From Galdieria sulphuraria (Eukaryota; Rhodophyta; Bangiophyceae; Galdieriales; Galdieriaceae), in the NCBI RefSeq assembly GCF_000341285.1, contig NW_005178438.1:27848-91847 (forward strand): a stretch of DNA of 64,000 nucleotides. Reading direction: 5' to 3'. Both the position numbers and the translations under genes were made by a program. Every line of letters starts with the position of its first letter. Positions within the stretch are counted from its first letter, which is position 1. The notes beneath the pieces were generated by a model. That model saw only the letters and a program-made list of their open reading frames with translations, did no database searches and was not told where the DNA came from. Below, piece by piece: positions 22,518-34,649 of this stretch.

Positions 22518-23456
22518 TCATAAAAATTTTTCCAAGTTCCTCTTCAAGTTTTCATAAATAGTTATTGTAATAGAAGCGGCTGGAACAAGCCATACCAGTC
22601 TTATTCCGACACCTCGAAACAACCCAACTATTCCCTCTTCCTTTACTAACTGAAAGGCTATCCTAGTGATCGAAGGACGCGACCGAATATTGAAAACAGT
22701 CTGAGAACTATCGAATTGGATCGACCTTTCAACTTGGTATCTAGTCTTTAGAACATCTAATGGAGTTGTTAAAACCGTAGCTAAGCTCCCACCTACAGTA
22801 CCGGCTACTAGATCGATGAAACCATTGGATTCCTCTTCAGACTTTCTAAGAATTCGTTGCATGATCTTACGACTCCACTCAAACCCTGAAAAATACAGTG
22901 CTGAAAATGGAGCGAAAGAAAAAAAGGCAATGAAATATCCACGATAGAACCCACGCAGTCCTTCTTCTAACCACACCGTCTGAACAGAGCGACGAAGATT
23001 GGCATATTTTCCGTCGTCAATTACTCCTGGAGCTCCCTGTAACTGTGAGCGCTGCTTAATTACGTCTTGTGGAGTCCACAATAGTCCACCAAAGAACTCT
23101 GCTGCGACGCCTGCCATAGTCGGCGAAATCTCTTCATTCACTCCTCTCTTTTCCAAGGCTCTCTTGGCGTTTTCATATGAAGCAAAGTAAAGAGCATGTG
23201 CAGGAATGGAAAAAGCTACAACGGCACCAAAACCGCGATAGAGGCCCTTCCAGGATTCGTGTTGTAAACACAACTTGAACAATTGAAAAGAAGAAGGCGG
23301 ACAGTGATCTTTTCTTACACATTGTACCCTAACTCGAAGAGTGTCCAACGGATGAGTTGAACTATCTGCAATAAGGCCAGCAAGAGCTCCAGATATTAGC
23401 TGCACTGCATATAACGATACAAGGGGAACCGACCGGTACGCATTTGTCTCCTGCAT
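22518..23456 (-). CDS. mitochondrial carrier family protein
   Basis: An intronless 312-residue inner-membrane carrier built of three repeats of about 100 residues. Each repeat bears the PxDxxKxR-type signature: THPLDTLRVRVQ in repeat 1, WTPQDVIKQRSQ in repeat 2 and TTPLDVLKTRYQ in repeat 3. Gly-rich helix motifs (LISGALAGLIAD, FFGGLLW, GTVGGSLATVL) precede them. Repeat 1 has Thr-Leu-Arg instead of the usual Lys-x-Arg. The overall pattern resembles the S-adenosylmethionine or ADP/ATP-like unspecific branch, but the substrate cannot be named. Single-exon structure is unusual among its neighbours. Confidence 0.9.
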   Translation of the reverse strand: MQETNAYRSVPLVSLYAVQLISGALAGLIADSSTHPLDTLRVRVQCVRKDHCPPSSFQLFKLCLQHESWKGLYRGFGAVVAFSIPAHALYFASYENAKRALEKRGVNEEISPTMAGVAAEFFGGLLWTPQDVIKQRSQLQGAPGVIDDGKYANLRRSVQTVWLEEGLRGFYRGYFIAFFSFAPFSALYFSGFEWSRKIMQRILRKSEEESNGFIDLVAGTVGGSLATVLTTPLDVLKTRYQVERSIQFDSSQTVFNIRSRPSITRIAFQLVKEEGIVGLFRGVGIRLVWLVPAASITITIYENLKRNLEKFL

Positions 23457-23978
23457 GAGATAAATGGCCGTTAGAAAAGACTTTGTCGCAACGTTCTATT
23501 GGTCGTATGAAAACTCAAACGAACTCTACAGTAAATAAGAAAGGAGAATAATTTGATTGAAATATGTGTTTATTATGAACTTATGCAAACTTCAAATAGA
23601 GTACAATGCGATTAAAAGCTTATGAACCTATAGGATCATTTCAAAGCACACAGGTATAAAGAATAATAAGACAATCAAAAAATCCGAAATACAATAGCCT
23701 ATTTTTAGTATCCACTGTCGGCGACAGCCACAGATATACTAATTAAGGTATCTCTTCACGACAGTCATCCAAGTGTCCCATTTCCAATTCGCATATACGT
23801 GGAAGACACAACTGCTTGCGTTTCAAGGCTAATACTTCTAAATTTAGATACAGGGTATTTTCGAAATGTTGTCATAATATTCATCGAAGCTTCCACGGGG
23901 AACTTTAAAACTGAAACTCATCTTTTTTTACAAAGCTATATCCAAGTTTGCTTTCTTAACCTTGACGTCATTCAAATC
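23457..23978. other. divergent intergenic region
   Basis: About 520 bp lie between the carrier start and the Tyr/Ser repeat protein start, transcribed away from each other. It must hold both promoters. A frame with ATG at 23799 runs into the downstream gene but has no signal-peptide logic of its own; the ATG at 23979 is better. No other feature seen. Confidence 0.45.
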
Positions 23979-25129
23979 ATGTCTCGTCTTCAAAGTATAC
24001 TTCTAGTATCATTCATCGTCGCTATCCTTGGATCTTTCGTATCTGCCACGCCTTTGACTGAAAGGTGGCAACAAAGTACTTCCTGTCAACAATCTTGCAA
24101 GACAGTCTGTGAGTGAATGCTCAATATTTTCGAAATATATCTTGATTATCTTTCTAAGGTGCTGAAACTCAGATTTGCTCGACTCCAACACCCACGCCAA
24201 CACCCTCACCAACTGTGAGCGTAACTTCAGAGCAACAGAATGTCTACCGTTGGGCTGAGACTTATGGTACGGCAACTCCTACTCCAACACCAAATTTAGT
24301 TTGCACATATGTTGCATATTGCACCCAGGTGTGTTCGAACGAGTGCCCAAGCCAAACTTCCGCCGCTACCACCTCAAGCTACTCCTCTTCGTCCCCTGAA
24401 GTTTCTACAAGTTCAACAAGCTCATATTACTATAGTTCCAGTCAACAAACTAGTCCTTCCAGTTCGTCCTATTACTACTACGGCGCTGCTTCTTCTCAAG
24501 CTGTAACAAGTCAAACTTCTGCAGCTTCTAAGACAACTTCTTACTATAGTTCCAGTCAACAAGCTAGTCCTTCCAGTTCGTCCTATTACTACTACGGCGC
24601 TGCTTCTTCTCAAGCTGTAGCTAGTCAAACTTCTGCAGCTTCTAAAACAACTTCTTACTATAGTTCCAGTCAACAAACTAGTCCTTCCAGTTCGTCCTAC
24701 TACTACTACTACGGTGCTGCTTCTTCTCAAGCTGTAGCTAGTCAAACTTCTGCAGCTTCTAAAACAACTTCTTACTATAGTTCCAGTCAACAAACTAGTC
24801 CTTCCAGTTCGTCCTACTACTACTACTACGGTGCTGCTTCTCCTCAAGCCGTAGCTAGTCAAACTTCTGCAGCTTCTAAAACAACTTCTTACTATAGTTC
24901 CAGTCAACAAGCTAGTCCTTCCAGTTCGTCCTATTACTACTACGGCGCTGCTTCTTCTCAAGCTGTAGCTAGTCAAACTTCTGCAGCTTCTAAAACAACT
25001 TTTTACTATAGTTCTACTGCAGGCACTCAGTCAACTCAAGTTGAGAGTGGCCCCTCTTCCAATTATTACGGAGCAGGCCAAACATCCTCTAAGTCAACTA
25101 GTACCACTTCGAGTGGTTTCTATGCTTAA
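23979..25129 (+). CDS. secreted Tyr/Ser-rich repeat protein, likely cell surface
   Basis: Starts MSRLQSILLVSFIVAILGSF with a clean signal peptide ending near VSATP. A Cys cluster follows (SCQQSCKTVC), split by one intron (donor GTGAGT, acceptor CTAAG near 24160) and continuing AETQICSTPTPTPTPSPTVS. A second Cys cluster reads CTYVAYCTQVCSNECPS. From about residue 115 the protein becomes five tandem repeats of 38-39 residues dominated by Ser, Tyr, Ala and Gln, each with a SYYYY or SYYYYY block, and then a degenerate sixth unit. It ends SKSTSTTSSGFYA with no visible anchor signal. Paired Cys modules plus Tyr-rich repeats suggest a matrix protein; that is inference. The family is unrecognised. 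Confidence 0.8.
24415..24995 (+). repeat. five tandem 114-117 bp coding repeats
   Basis: Each unit encodes a version of SQQ(A/T)SPSSSSYYYY, GAASSQAV, SQTSAASKT. Units 3 and 4 carry five Tyr codons (117 bp); the others carry four (114 bp). Units 2 and 5 share the Ala variant after QQ. Identity between units is very high at DNA level, implying recent or homogenised duplication. The opposite strand is also open across the array, which is a by-product of the repeat. Confidence 0.9.
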
Positions 25130-25386
25130 TTTGCAGCACTAAATCTATCTCTTCGTTTCTTTTTTTGATAAAGTTTTAAGAATCTTCACTTGTGTGAAAA
25201 TTTTGCCCATCGATCATCAAACCAATTGCTCGCATTGTGGCAAATTGGACACGACAGAAACTCATTGTGCCAATTTTCCACTTGTGCCATATCACACATA
25301 AACAATCACTGTTTTAGCAAAAAGCAAAGAATACACCACAATATTGTCACAAATCGTACGGCGAATGTGTTGGAAATTTTGAAAGC

Positions 25387-28300
25387 ATGGAGAATCATTC
25401 AACTCAATACAACAACATTGAAAGTACAGTGGAGTCGGGAGGAGCTATCCCTATGAATAATCATAATGGACAATCGGGTATTACTGTCACCGTTGCTGTA
25501 AGAGTGCGACCTTTCAGTTCTTTAGAATCTTCCCATGGTAGACAATGCTGTCTTCAGGTGGAAAAGCAAGATACCATAATGATTGGAAAAGACAAGTCCT
25601 TTACGTTTGACCACGTATTCGACTCCAACACTTCGCAAGAAGAGCTATATAAAAGCATCGTTTTGCCTCTTATCAATGGAATATTCGAAGGATTTCATTC
25701 TTGTCTATTCGCTTATGGACAAACAGGATCTGGAAAGACATATACTATGGGAACTTCTTGTTTTGGACCTGTCACTCCATCTCATGGAATCATACCACGA
25801 GTCATTGAAGACATCTGCAATCATGCAAAAACGATGACCAAAGATTATGAAATTTCCTTGAAAGTTTCTTTCATTGAAATATACAACGAAGACGTTCGCG
25901 ACTTGTTGAAACAACATTCCAAAAAACATCTCGATGGGAGACCCAATGCAAAGGATTCCTTTTCACTAGCACCCAATTCGAAAATCCAAGTACGAGAAGA
26001 TGAAACAGGAAATGTTTTCTTAGAGGGAGTTAATGAAGTTAACATTCAAACTTACGAGGACGCCATCGGATGTCTAGAAAGTGGTGCGATACATAGAGCA
26101 ACTGCTTCTCATGACTTGAATGAACGCTCCTCTCGATCTCATGCCGTATTCACTATCTACTTAAGTAAGCGACCTATTCAAGGACCCAAAACAGATAAAA
26201 AGATAGTCTCCCAATTCCAGTTGGTAGATTTGGCAGGATCCGAGAGAGCAAAGAGAACAAATGCTGAAGGAACTAGACTGAAAGAAGGAATTAGCATCAA
26301 TACAAGTCTTTTGGCACTAATGGAAGTCATCAGTGTATTGGGAGATGAAAAGAAACGGGGAAGTCATGTTCCTTATCGCCGCTCTAAACTGACTCGCATC
26401 CTTACCAACTCATTAGGAGGAAACTCAAAAACAGCAATGATAGCGTGTATCAGTCCAAGTGAAGACTCTATGCAAGAAACTCTGAATACCCTAAAATATG
26501 CCCATCGAGCAAGAAATATTCGCAACAAACCAGTAGTCAACTATGATACTACATTTTCCGAGTTGCAAGAATTGCGCAAAAAAGTGGCACAGCTGCAAGA
26601 ACAACTAGCTGCCTATGAAAACAGTGGTGCAATGTTGTTAACTTGTGAACATCCAACCAAAAACAGTGTAAAAGAGGAACAGGAATTTCAAGGACAGAGG
26701 AAAGGTCCAAAGAATGTTGAAGAACTGACAAGTCAATCTGAGTCTCGAAGTGTTCTCGAGAGATATCAACAGGAAGTCAAGTCACTTAGGCGCTGTGCAC
26801 ACTATTTAAAGTTGGAACGTGACGTCCTTGCTATCCAGATAGAGAATATGGCAGCAACCAACAAACGACAAAAAAGAAAAAACTTTCTGGACTTTGCGTC
26901 CCATAACTTGGGAGACTCTGATGAGGAAGACTTACGAGATACAAAGTCTTCGACGGTGTTGGACCCTATTCTGGAGAGTCCCAAACATTTAGAGTCCAAA
27001 AGTGAACTTCTCTCAGTGGAACAAGTGACACCGGATACTTCATTGGATTCAATTATACAACAAGAGGACCATGAAGTTTGGGAAACTGAAGCAAAGAACA
27101 AAGAGAAACTTCTTGAATGGTTTCTCAAAGACATATTCGATGACTCAAGTCACTGCCTATTAGAGGAGGAGAATGGCATAGAATCCATCAGCATCGTCCA
27201 GTCCACTGAAGAAGGATGGCTTGTAAAAGCTGAGGAAAGAAAGTTAGAGGCTTGTTTAGAAGAGATTCGTAAGATTTTGACTGAAAAGCAGTCTGCCTTA
27301 CGAAGGATTGCTCATATCGAAAGATTTCTTTTGTTAGAATGCAACAAGTATCGAAGGTTGATTGCTACGAAGAGAGAAGATTTGCAGACACAAGAGTTCG
27401 AACTGAGAAAATGGCTGAATCCTAAAGGAGGAGAACAAACTTCACAAGAGGTACCTCTTTCTATGGATATGAAGACTGGTCTTGGAAATGGTTTCTCCAT
27501 TGTTGATAAGTTTCAACGAGATACTCGAGAGATGGAGACATTGGAGCAGAATACTTATCGATTGGACACATTTCTATCATATTGTAAGAAGAACAAAGCC
27601 ATTCTACTGGACGACTTTAAACATTTGAGAAAGTATGAAGTCAAGGTCTGTAGACAGTTGGAGATGATTCAAAATCGTCAAGCTTCCAAAAAAGCCAACA
27701 ATGATGAGTACGATATTCTTATGAAAGAGGTATGTTATGACATACGTTTCTAATCAATCGATAAACAAAGATTCTAGGGAACAACTAAAAATGACAATCA
27801 CGGTCATCCTATGTTTGACAAAGCAGATGATTTGATTCATACTTTGGAAACCAATATATTGGATATTCTCAAAGAAAAATTGACTATAGATGAAACAATC
27901 AATCAGGCCGTACAAAAGGAAGTGGCAGTTGTGAATAAACACGCTGCTCATGCTTTGCTCAATGCAGTTTCCAATCAGGATAGTAATCAAAGGAAATCAG
28001 AGACACAACAAAAGGCTCTCATGGATTGTACACAGTCGACATTCTTGTATTCTGATGTGGAAGATAGTTGGAATATTATCCATTTACAAGATTCCATTGA
28101 GGCCTTGGATATCGAAATTGAATACCGCAAACAGAGAATCAGACAAGGTCAAGATATCATATCGCATCCCGTTCAAAAATGCAAAGCGTTGTTTGAGAAA
28201 ATCTATTTGCTTCCAAATGTAAGTTTACAAGTGCGAATTGCACTTTTGGAATTTGTCAAGAGGTACGTACGCAGAATAAGACTTTTCAAGTAACAATCCT

Positions 28301-28706
28301 AACGAAATATAGATGGTTGAAGAGTCAAGAACAGGTGAAGAGTTTCAAACAAACTGAACAAAAACTCCGTCAAGAACTCAACAACTTAATCAACTGTTTT
28401 AGTGATTGGCAACAAAGAGCAAAATGGCAAGAGTTGGAGATGGAAAGTTGGAAAACTCAACAATGTTTGCATGAATTGGAAATGATTGAAAAAGTGATCA
28501 GTTTAGATGGCTATGAAGAGTATAATGAAGAAAACCTCTTGGAAGGTGTACAAAGAAGAATTTCGAATACATTTCTTTCTTCCGGTGACAATGACTTGGA
28601 GTCATCTTCTTTATTCGATTTCGATGAAGCAAGTGTTCATGCAAAATATCCCAACGACTTGTTCGATCTCGATTGGTCTGATATGGAAATGGAAAGTGCC
28701 ATATAA
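25387..28706 (+). CDS. kinesin-4 family motor (KIF4/chromokinesin type)
   Basis: A plus-end-directed microtubule motor; kinesin-4 proteins act on the mitotic midzone and chromosomes. The N-terminal motor domain spans about residues 28-375. It has VTVAVRVRPFSSLES, P-loop AYGQTGSGKTYTMG, switch I NERSSRSHAVFT and switch II LVDLAGSERAKRT. The kinesin-4 signature EGTRLKEGISINTSLLAL follows, then HVPYRRSKLTRILTNSLGGN. Coiled coils begin at FSELQELRKKVAQLQEQLAA. The C-terminal third is acidic and coiled, continued through two small exons: MKE joins GTTKNDNHG, and FVKR joins WLKSQEQVKSF. About 1,070 residues in three exons. No Cys-rich DNA-binding tail of animal KIF4 is seen. The ATG at 25387 is well placed. 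Confidence 0.9.
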
Positions 28707-28831
28707 GCTTTATCAGTTGTTACTTTCAGGGACATTCCCAATTTCTTTTTCGAATTTTATTAAAAGCAAGCTTTCTGAGTGCTAAATAGATGTTCAACCC
28801 AACATTCAAATCTTGTACAAACTCTTATCGT

Positions 28832-29794
28832 TTACAACATTCCTGAACTTATAACGGCTACTCGACGAAGTAACTTGTTTGGATAAATTTCATCTGCACG
28901 TTTATCATGAAATACATCTCTACCTATCGTTAGAAAAAGATTTCTCTGCCAGTCAAACAGTTTTGAAGATAACGTCTTGCCTTCTCTTCTGTTAGAATCA
29001 ACCAGCACTGGAAGACTTTCAATAGCTTCCAAAACTTCATATCCTTGTTCTAACTTGCCAAATACAGTATGTGAAACATCCAATTCTGGATGTCCTGCCA
29101 AAGTTATACCAAATTCCGGTCCAAACTGGAGTCTTTTGCGGGTTAATAAACCTCGTTCTGTGTGCTTCAAAGAGTTGGTTTCCACTTGTGGGTTCGCAGC
29201 AATTAGAGCGCCACCAATATCATAAAAAGTAGTATCCCCAACTGAAGTCAAACGAAGATTGGGAATCTTGCCTCCTTCAAGCAGAATACCTGGTGAACAA
29301 CGATAAAACAAAGAGAAGTCATAGCTAACGAAAGGTTCCTCAGAGTATATAAGATCTTCTTCTTCTTCTTCAACCAATTTTTGATCGGACAAATTCAAGT
29401 CTTTGGTTCTATCCTTATTATGTACACCTTTTAAAAACTGTAGAAAGGTAGAAACTGTTTCTGGTGCATCTCGTCCATAAAGGTCAAAAACCATTCTTCC
29501 AAGATACTCATTACCAACACTAATGTCAAAATAAACTCTGTTGGTCACAGTTGGTTTTCTGTTAGGACCGGATTCGACAAAAGAGAAGAAAGGAACAGGA
29601 AGCACTGCAAGTGTCAAAGTTATAAAATCTCTTCTAGAAAAAGAACCAAGTGAACAACGCAAACCACACTTTAAAGTTGCTAATGTTTTATGCCTTCGAC
29701 TCATACAATATTTACAAAAGTTACTCTTGAACGAAGAAGCAACATAGTTTTGTTTATATAAAGATTGGAAACCATCAAGAAAACTTAGCTTCAT
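28832..29794 (-). CDS. cyclophilin-type prolyl isomerase, probable thylakoid lumen
   Basis: A peptidyl-prolyl cis-trans isomerase-like protein of 320 residues in one exon. The N-terminus is a bipartite plastid leader: a basic region, then SRRDFITLTLAVLPVPFF, a twin-arginine type lumen signal. The cyclophilin fold follows: VYFDISVGNEYLGRMVFDLY, GRDAPETVSTFLQFL, then FGITLAGHPELDVSHTVFGK and LEQGYEVLEAIESLPV. Several catalytic positions differ from CypA (no FHRI or GQF as such; FYRCSPGILLEGG occupies that place), so activity is doubtful. An acidic insert with EEEEEDLIYSEE sits mid-domain. Similar divergent lumenal cyclophilins exist in plants. It converges with kinesin-4 over 125 bp. Confidence 0.82.
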   Translation of the reverse strand: MKLSFLDGFQSLYKQNYVASSFKSNFCKYCMSRRHKTLATLKCGLRCSLGSFSRRDFITLTLAVLPVPFFSFVESGPNRKPTVTNRVYFDISVGNEYLGRMVFDLYGRDAPETVSTFLQFLKGVHNKDRTKDLNLSDQKLVEEEEEDLIYSEEPFVSYDFSLFYRCSPGILLEGGKIPNLRLTSVGDTTFYDIGGALIAANPQVETNSLKHTERGLLTRKRLQFGPEFGITLAGHPELDVSHTVFGKLEQGYEVLEAIESLPVLVDSNRREGKTLSSKLFDWQRNLFLTIGRDVFHDKRADEIYPNKLLRRVAVISSGML

Positions 29795-29848
29795 CTGAAG
29801 GAATTCGATGATCGGCGATATATACCATTCGAGTGATTATTTTATACG

Positions 29849-32800
29849 ATGAGTGACGATTTGTTTGATGTCTTTGACGCAACCAAAGCAAAGAGACCTC
29901 AAGATGCCATATTGGAAGCCATGGAGACTGCAGAAACTTTGGAGGAATTAGATGATGACGAGGATGTTACAGAAGACCAAGCAATTGAACCTCCAGAAAA
30001 GTGGAGAAAGCTAGAGTTGACCATCAACGAAGAAAGAAGAAAGAATAGTGACACACAAATAGTCGACAACTTCCGTGAAAATAAAAAGAAACCGCGGTCT
30101 TTTCACTTACAGGAGTATTGTAGTGATTCTGTGAACGAAACTTGTACAACAGACAGTGACTTGAAGACTAGTTGCATTCACGACGTTTCCTTACCTGCCG
30201 AATATGGAGAATATCTTTTTGAACCTAAAGAAACAAGTCGTAAACCAGCAAAAGAATATAAATTTACACTCGACGCTTTTCAACGAGAGAGTATTCGGTG
30301 TTTGGAAAGAAATGAGTCGGTGTTGGTTTCCGCACATACTTCAGCAGGAAAAACCGCCATCGCAGAATATGCTGTCGCTATGTCCCTCAGAGATGGTCAA
30401 AGGGTCATTTACACTTCTCCTATCAAAGCACTTAGTAATCAAAAGTATCGAGAACTTTACGAGGAATTTATTGACGTAGGTTTAATGACAGGAGACGTGA
30501 CTATCAATCCTAGTGCGGGTTGCCTAGTAATGACGACTGAAATCCTCAGAAGTATGTTATATCGTGGGTCTGAAGTCATAAGAGAAGTTGCTTGGGTCAT
30601 ATTTGATGAGGTTCATTATATGAGAGACAAGGAACGCGGAGTAGTTTGGGAGGAAACTATTATAATGGTTCCTGAGAATGTTCGTTTTGTATTTTTATCA
30701 GCTACTATTCCTAATGCCAGAGAGTTTGCTGAATGGATTGTTCAACTCAAGAATCAACCTTGTCATACTATTTACACGGATTCTCGCCCAGTTCCGTTAC
30801 AGCATTACTTATTTCCGGCTGGTGGAGATGGATTGTATTTAGTAGTAGATGAGAAAGGACAGTTTCGAGACGATACTTTTGAAAAAGCATTGTCTAAAAT
30901 TGGAGAAAACTCAATCAAGGACACTTCTAAAGGAGCAGAAATGAATAAGAAAAACAAAAAGGCTGCTAAAGGTGCTTCCGATGTCTATCGTATTATTAAG
31001 TTGATTATGGAGCGTGAATACGATCCCGTCATTGTATTTGCCTTTTCTAGAAGAGAATGTGAAGCATTGGCCTTACAACTCTCCAAATTGGAATTGAACA
31101 CAGACGAACAAAAGTCTCTTGTAGAACAAGTATTCGTGAATGCAATGGATAGTTTATCTGAAGATGACAAAAAATTGCCTCAAATCACTGCAGCACTTCC
31201 ACTCTTGAAGAGAGGCATCGGTATTCATCATTCTGGCTTACTTCCTATTTTGAAAGAGGTATAGGATATAAGAAGAATAGGCCCACGTATATTTTTTTGA
31301 ACTTTATGTGTAGGTTACTGAGATTCTTTTCCAAGAGGGACTTATTAAAGTACTATTTGCCACAGAAACCTTTGCGATGGGATTGAACATGCCTGCAAAG
31401 ACTGTGGTTTTTACTGCAGTTCGTAAATTTGATGGAGAAGCCTTTAGATTTATTAGTGGAGGAGAATATATACAAATGAGTGGGAGAGCCGGTCGAAGAG
31501 GTTTAGATGAAAGAGGAATATCGATTTTGACAGTGGATGAAAGGATTCAACCGGAGACCGCTCGAGCCATATTGAAAGGTAATGCGGATCCTCTTCGTTC
31601 ATCCTTTCATTTGGAATACAATATGCTTCTTAATTTGTTGAGATCGGAAGAAGCCAATCCAGAATATGTAATATCTCGCTCTTTAGCACAGTTCCAAGCA
31701 GATAGAGCACTTCCGGATAATGAAGCTAAACTAAATGAGCTTTTAAGACAAAAAGACGAATTGAAAATTTCGATGGAAGATGATGTAAAAGAATTTGCTG
31801 CTTACAAAGACCAATTGGAAAGACTTCGAAGCAAAGTCCGTAACATTGTTTTCCAAGCCAAAAATGTACTTCCATTTTTACAAGTTGGAAGACTTGCTCG
31901 ATTCTGTGTACAAGACAAAGAAGTTCGCGACTTTGGATGGGGCGTAGTAGTTAATTTCACAAAAATGAATACTTCACAAGTAAAAGAACAAGGTAAAGAG
32001 TCTAAACTTTTGTCCGAACCTCATATTGAGATGTGTATTTTTAGGTCTCCGAGATAAATTTCTTATCGATGCATTAGTTTTTAGTAAGCCATTGACTGAA
32101 ACCAATGAAAAAGTTTTCGTTCCCCCAAAAGGAGAAGAGGATATTGCACAAGCTTCTTGGAATGTTTTGCCATTTCATTTGAGTGCATTGGATGGTTTGT
32201 CTTCCATTCGTGTTTATATGCCTAAAGACCTTCGTCCACGGGAAAATCGATCAGCAGTGGGAAAGTCTGTTTCTGAAGTTATGCGTCAGTTTCCAAAGGG
32301 CATTCCTTTACTTGATCCTGTAGAAGATATGGGTATCAAGGATGAGGAGTTTAGAAAGTTGATTCGACAAGCTGAGTCTGTAGAAGACCAACTTTTCTCA
32401 TCCAAACTTGCACAAAAGTATTCTCTGTCGCTTCACACAACTTATCCAGAAGAACTTTCCAGACTGATGGATTCCTATCAAAGGAAGGAACAAATTCTAG
32501 TAGAAATCAAGGCAGTCAAAAGACAAATTCGTTTAGGCCAAGGACTTATTTTACGTGAAGAGTTGAAACGAATGTTGCGTGTTTTACGTCGTTTAGGATT
32601 CATCAACCATGAAAATATTGTGGAAAAGAAGGGCCGAACTGCATGTGAAGTTAACACAGCAGACGAGTTGGTCTTAACAGAATTGATGTTTCACGGTGCA
32701 TTTAATGAAATCAAGGCTGAAGTTGCTGTTGCTTTACTGTCTTGTTTTGTATATGACGAGAAACAAGACGAACAGTTACAATTCTCTGATGAGGAATTGA

Positions 32801-33144
32801 AAGCTGCATTTCAGACTTTGCAGAATATAGCTCGTAGGGTTGGTACGGTTACGAAGGAATGTAAGATACCTATTGATGTGGATGAATACGTACAATCTTT
32901 TGACCCGAGTATGATGAATGTTGTTTATGCTTGGTGTCGTGGAGCCATTTTTGCTGAAATCTGTAAAATGACGCATATTTTCGAAGGAAGTATTATTCGT
33001 TGTATGCGTCGTTTGGAAGAGTTGCTAAGACAGCTTTCTGCAGCTGCTCATAGTATTGGCAACGAAGAATTGGAGCATTTATTTGAAAAAGGAAGTCAGC
33101 TATTGAAACGAGATATTGCTTTTCAAGCTTCCTTATATTTATAA
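29849..33144 (+). CDS. MTR4: Ski2-like RNA helicase MTR4
   Basis: The helicase that feeds RNA to the nuclear exosome. An acidic leader ([11 protein letters not shown]) precedes [20 protein letters not shown] and motif [52 protein letters not shown], motif [21 protein letters not shown] and motif [19 protein letters not shown] follow. The second RecA domain has [48 protein letters not shown] and [15 protein letters not shown]. The arch/stalk and the C-terminal DSHCT region ([35 protein letters not shown]) end at 33144. Three exons: introns at about 31260-31313 and 31993-32045. About 1,060 residues. The ATG at 29849 lies 54 bp from the divergent cyclophilin start. Confidence 0.94.
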
Positions 33145-33315
33145 GTCTAATAAGATAGGACTCAAAAGATAGTTTCCAAGTATCAGTCAAAGATGTTGTT
33201 ATTTTTTCCATGAAAGAGTGAATGTTAGCAGACCATCGTTGGTAAAGAAAAGAATTGGTTCTTTCAGTATGTATTATTCTTAGAAAGCTTCCAAAGGAAT
33301 TCGTCGAATCGAAGC

Positions 33316-34549
33316 ATGTCTTGGAGGAATGTCGTATCTCAGACAGAAGCTTCTTGTTGGAATACTAGTCACTCAGATAATACATCAGAAACACATACAG
33401 AACAAGTAATCACCCCATTCCTTTCAAAACTCTATGATTTACTAGCTGAAAGTTCCAACAGTTCTTTTGTTCACTGGATACACTCTGGTGATTGTTTTGA
33501 AGTGTTTAGACCTACGGAGTTTGCTCATCAAGTACTTCCCAACTATTACAAACACAACAACTTTTCTTCTTTTATCAGACAATTAAACCAATATGGTTTT
33601 CGAAAGATTGACAAGGAGAGGTGGCTATTTCAACATCCTTGTTTCAAGAGAGGGAGGAAGGATCTTTTGAGTCGCATTGGTAGAAGAAAAAGTAATCAGA
33701 AGCAAAAGTTAGCAAACAACATGATAGAGAGAACAACAATGTCAGGGAGTGAAGAGGATATCAAGAGTGGAACAACAACAGATATTTTGGGTGACTATAG
33801 TGAAAGTCCAACGCAGTGGAAGAGTTCAGCAAAACATATAGACAGCCCTGTTACAAAGAGTGGCAAGGACCGATGGGAGTGGCTATGCAGGGAGTTGGTT
33901 TCTTCCAAAGAAAGACAAAGGAGGTTATCGTATATTATACAATTGGATGAGCAGAAGGTCGAGTCTTTGGAAAGGCAACTTTGGTGGATGAAAAAGTGTA
34001 TGTCTGACTATGTAGAGCAGTATTCTCATTCCCATTGTAAGTATTTCCTGTTGTATTGCATATATCAACTAACTTATTCATTCTATGATAGCAAACTTGG
34101 ACACAAACAACACCACATCACTCAACAAGGAGACTGGTAGGCTATCTTGTCAAGGAAAAGCTTATTTACTCCATCAAGGATTGTCTACAAAGGATACCCA
34201 TATGGATGAAACTTATTTACCTGCTTTGGGTGAGTTATGGGATAAGGAGTTTGATATATTACCAAAGAAAAATGTTTTGCAGATGGATGACGACATTTTT
34301 CAATCGGATGTTTGTTGTTGTATGGAACGAGAGAAGGAGGGTTATGAAATATCTTCGTTAAAGAAGGTTCATCCAATATCAGTACCTTGTCAAAGGCATA
34401 ATACTATGGAAGATGTAGAGTTGGAATCTTTGTCTGAACAAAGTACACAATATACGGCATGTTTTAGGAAGTGGCAATTGGATAATGGTGGACATGTAGA
34501 TATGAGCAGTTTATCTGGGAGTATTGGCAACTCGGAATGTTCCTCTTAG
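33316..34549 (+). CDS. heat shock transcription factor
   Basis: An HSF-type activator that binds nGAAn repeats. The DNA-binding domain spans about residues 34-125. It runs TPFLSKLYDLLAESSN, FVHWIHSGDCFEVFRPTEFA, then LPNYYKHNNFSSFIRQLNQY and GFRKIDKERWLFQHPCFKRG. A heptad region (YIIQLDEQKVESLERQLWWM) follows and would trimerise the protein. One intron near 34037-34091 (GTAAGT to GATAG) lies after SHSHS. The tail, 140 residues long, is acidic and holds DIFQSDVCCCMEREKEG; no plant class-specific repressor motif is obvious. The gene lies 170 bp downstream of MTR4. Confidence 0.9.
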
Positions 34550-34649
34550 TTATGGCGTACAGAGAAAGAGAGAGAAAGAAACAACATTTGTTGTATAGTT
34601 TGATTGTATAAATTTGCGCATTCGTGTCCATTTGAATTTCATTCCTTTC

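Noticed and set aside
24422-24976. A 184-codon minus-strand open frame rich in Arg, Ser, Thr and Gly
   Set aside because: It is the mirror of the Tyr/Ser repeat array. Its openness comes from the repeat's codon pattern and it has no start context or domain.
24415-24995. Regular repeats that could suggest a CRISPR-like or satellite array
   Set aside because: Units are contiguous, in frame, and encode a secreted protein; there are no unique spacers.
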